This document shows, in pieces, positions 6,123 through 6,528 of a DNA stretch of 6,528 nucleotides (position 1 is the first letter of the stretch; each line of letters starts with the position of its first letter). The notes beneath the pieces were generated by a model. It was given only the letters and a program-made list of their open reading frames with translations, was not told where the DNA came from and searched no databases. Both the position numbers and the translations under genes were made by a program. This DNA comes from Schlesneria sp. (lineage in GTDB: Bacteria; Planctomycetota; Planctomycetia; Planctomycetales; Planctomycetaceae), in NCBI GenBank assembly GCA_025353525.1, contig JANXOO010001505.1, positions 1 through 6,528 of the forward strand, written 5' to 3'.

Positions 6123-6528
6123 GGTTTTCGCCATCAGTTCTTTATAGACGTGTTCGATGTTCTCAGCTCGTTCGCGAACCGTGACACCGGCCCACTCTTT
6201 ATACCACGGCAAATCGATTGTCATTTTGATCTCGTCCAGCGATTTTCCGGCGGAAATGGCTTCCTGAACGGCCTGCCGCAGTTCAACGAAATAGCGCCGT
6301 TGCGTTTCGACCAGTTTTGCATCGCTGCGTTCGCCATGGCCGGGGCAGACCATTTTGATCGGCATTTTTGTCATTTCAGTCAGGACGGAAATCCAGCTTG
6401 CCGTGTCACTTTCGCCTGTATAGTTAAAGGGACCATTGACGCAACTGTCGCCTGTAAACAGGATCCCGTGTTTGGGTAGCCATGCAACAGCATCGCCGGG
6501 AGTATGTCCGTGACCGATATGGATCAGT
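6120..6528 (-). CDS. MBL-fold metallo-hydrolase, C-terminal part (partial, cut by right edge)
   Basis: The last 135 residues of a metallo-beta-lactamase-fold hydrolase are present. Visible metal-site motifs, in order, are GHGHTPGD (6515-6492; the His before TPGD is a metal ligand), LFTGD (6461-6447; the Asp that bridges the two metals) and CPGHG (6347-6333; the last His ligand). The N-terminal HxHxDH motif, which would complete the site, lies outside the window. After the last ligand comes a helical C-terminal region of about 70 residues (QRRYFVELRQAVQEAI, then DLPWYKEW). The HTPGDAVAWLP / FTGD spacing resembles MBL proteins of the SoxH / quinoprotein-associated type and many uncharacterised hydrolases; the substrate cannot be assigned from this half. 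No signal peptide can be judged because the start is missing. It is the upstream partner of the phosphatase, which it overlaps by one base. Confidence 0.9.
   Translation of the reverse strand, partial: LIHIGHGHTPGDAVAWLPKHGILFTGDSCVNGPFNYTGESDTASWISVLTEMTKMPIKMVCPGHGERSDAKLVETQRRYFVELRQAVQEAISAGKSLDEIKMTIDLPWYKEWAGVTVRERAENIEHVYKELMAKT

Noticed and set aside
1..6528. tRNA/rRNA genes, CRISPR arrays, insertion sequences or attachment sites
   Set aside because: I looked for tandem direct repeats, transposase motifs and tRNA-like structures and saw none. Nearly all of the window is accounted for by coding sequence.

Overview
The window looks like a chromosomal fragment from a member of the Planctomycetota, probably class Planctomycetia. 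The strongest sign is an adjacent pair on the + strand: a large secreted 'planctomycete cytochrome' protein (PSCyt1 / DUF1549 / PA14 / DUF1553), then a DUF1501 protein with a twin-arginine signal. This pair is expanded many-fold in planctomycete genomes and also occurs in Verrucomicrobia and relatives. Base composition is moderately GC-rich and most starts lack a strong Shine-Dalgarno sequence, which fits. I cannot name the genus.

Layout. (1) 1-342, minus strand: the N-terminal 114 codons of a gene that runs off the left edge. It reads as the cupin-type effector domain of an AraC-family regulator. (2) 343-573: a divergent intergenic region with several short palindromes and no clear promoter. 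(3) 574-3675, plus: the exported PSCyt1/DUF1549/PA14/DUF1553 protein. (4) 3683-5137, plus: the DUF1501 protein, 7 nt downstream and almost certainly in the same operon. (5) 5149-6120, minus: a SpoIIE/RsbU-type PP2C serine/threonine phosphatase, convergent with the DUF1501 gene with only 11 nt between the stops. (6) 6120-6528, minus: the C-terminal 135 residues of a metallo-beta-lactamase-fold hydrolase, cut by the right edge. Its stop overlaps the phosphatase start as TGATG, so these two form a second operon.

How the genes may work together. The + strand pair probably forms an extracytoplasmic system joining a c-type cytochrome protein with a metal-dependent alkaline-phosphatase/sulfatase-fold enzyme; its substrate is unknown, and the PA14 module suggests a glycan or cell-surface ligand. 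The divergent AraC-type gene is a candidate regulator of the pair, inferred from position only. The PP2C/MBL operon looks like ordinary cytoplasmic signalling and hydrolase genes with no evident link to the pair. I see no mobile element, CRISPR array, tRNA or rRNA.
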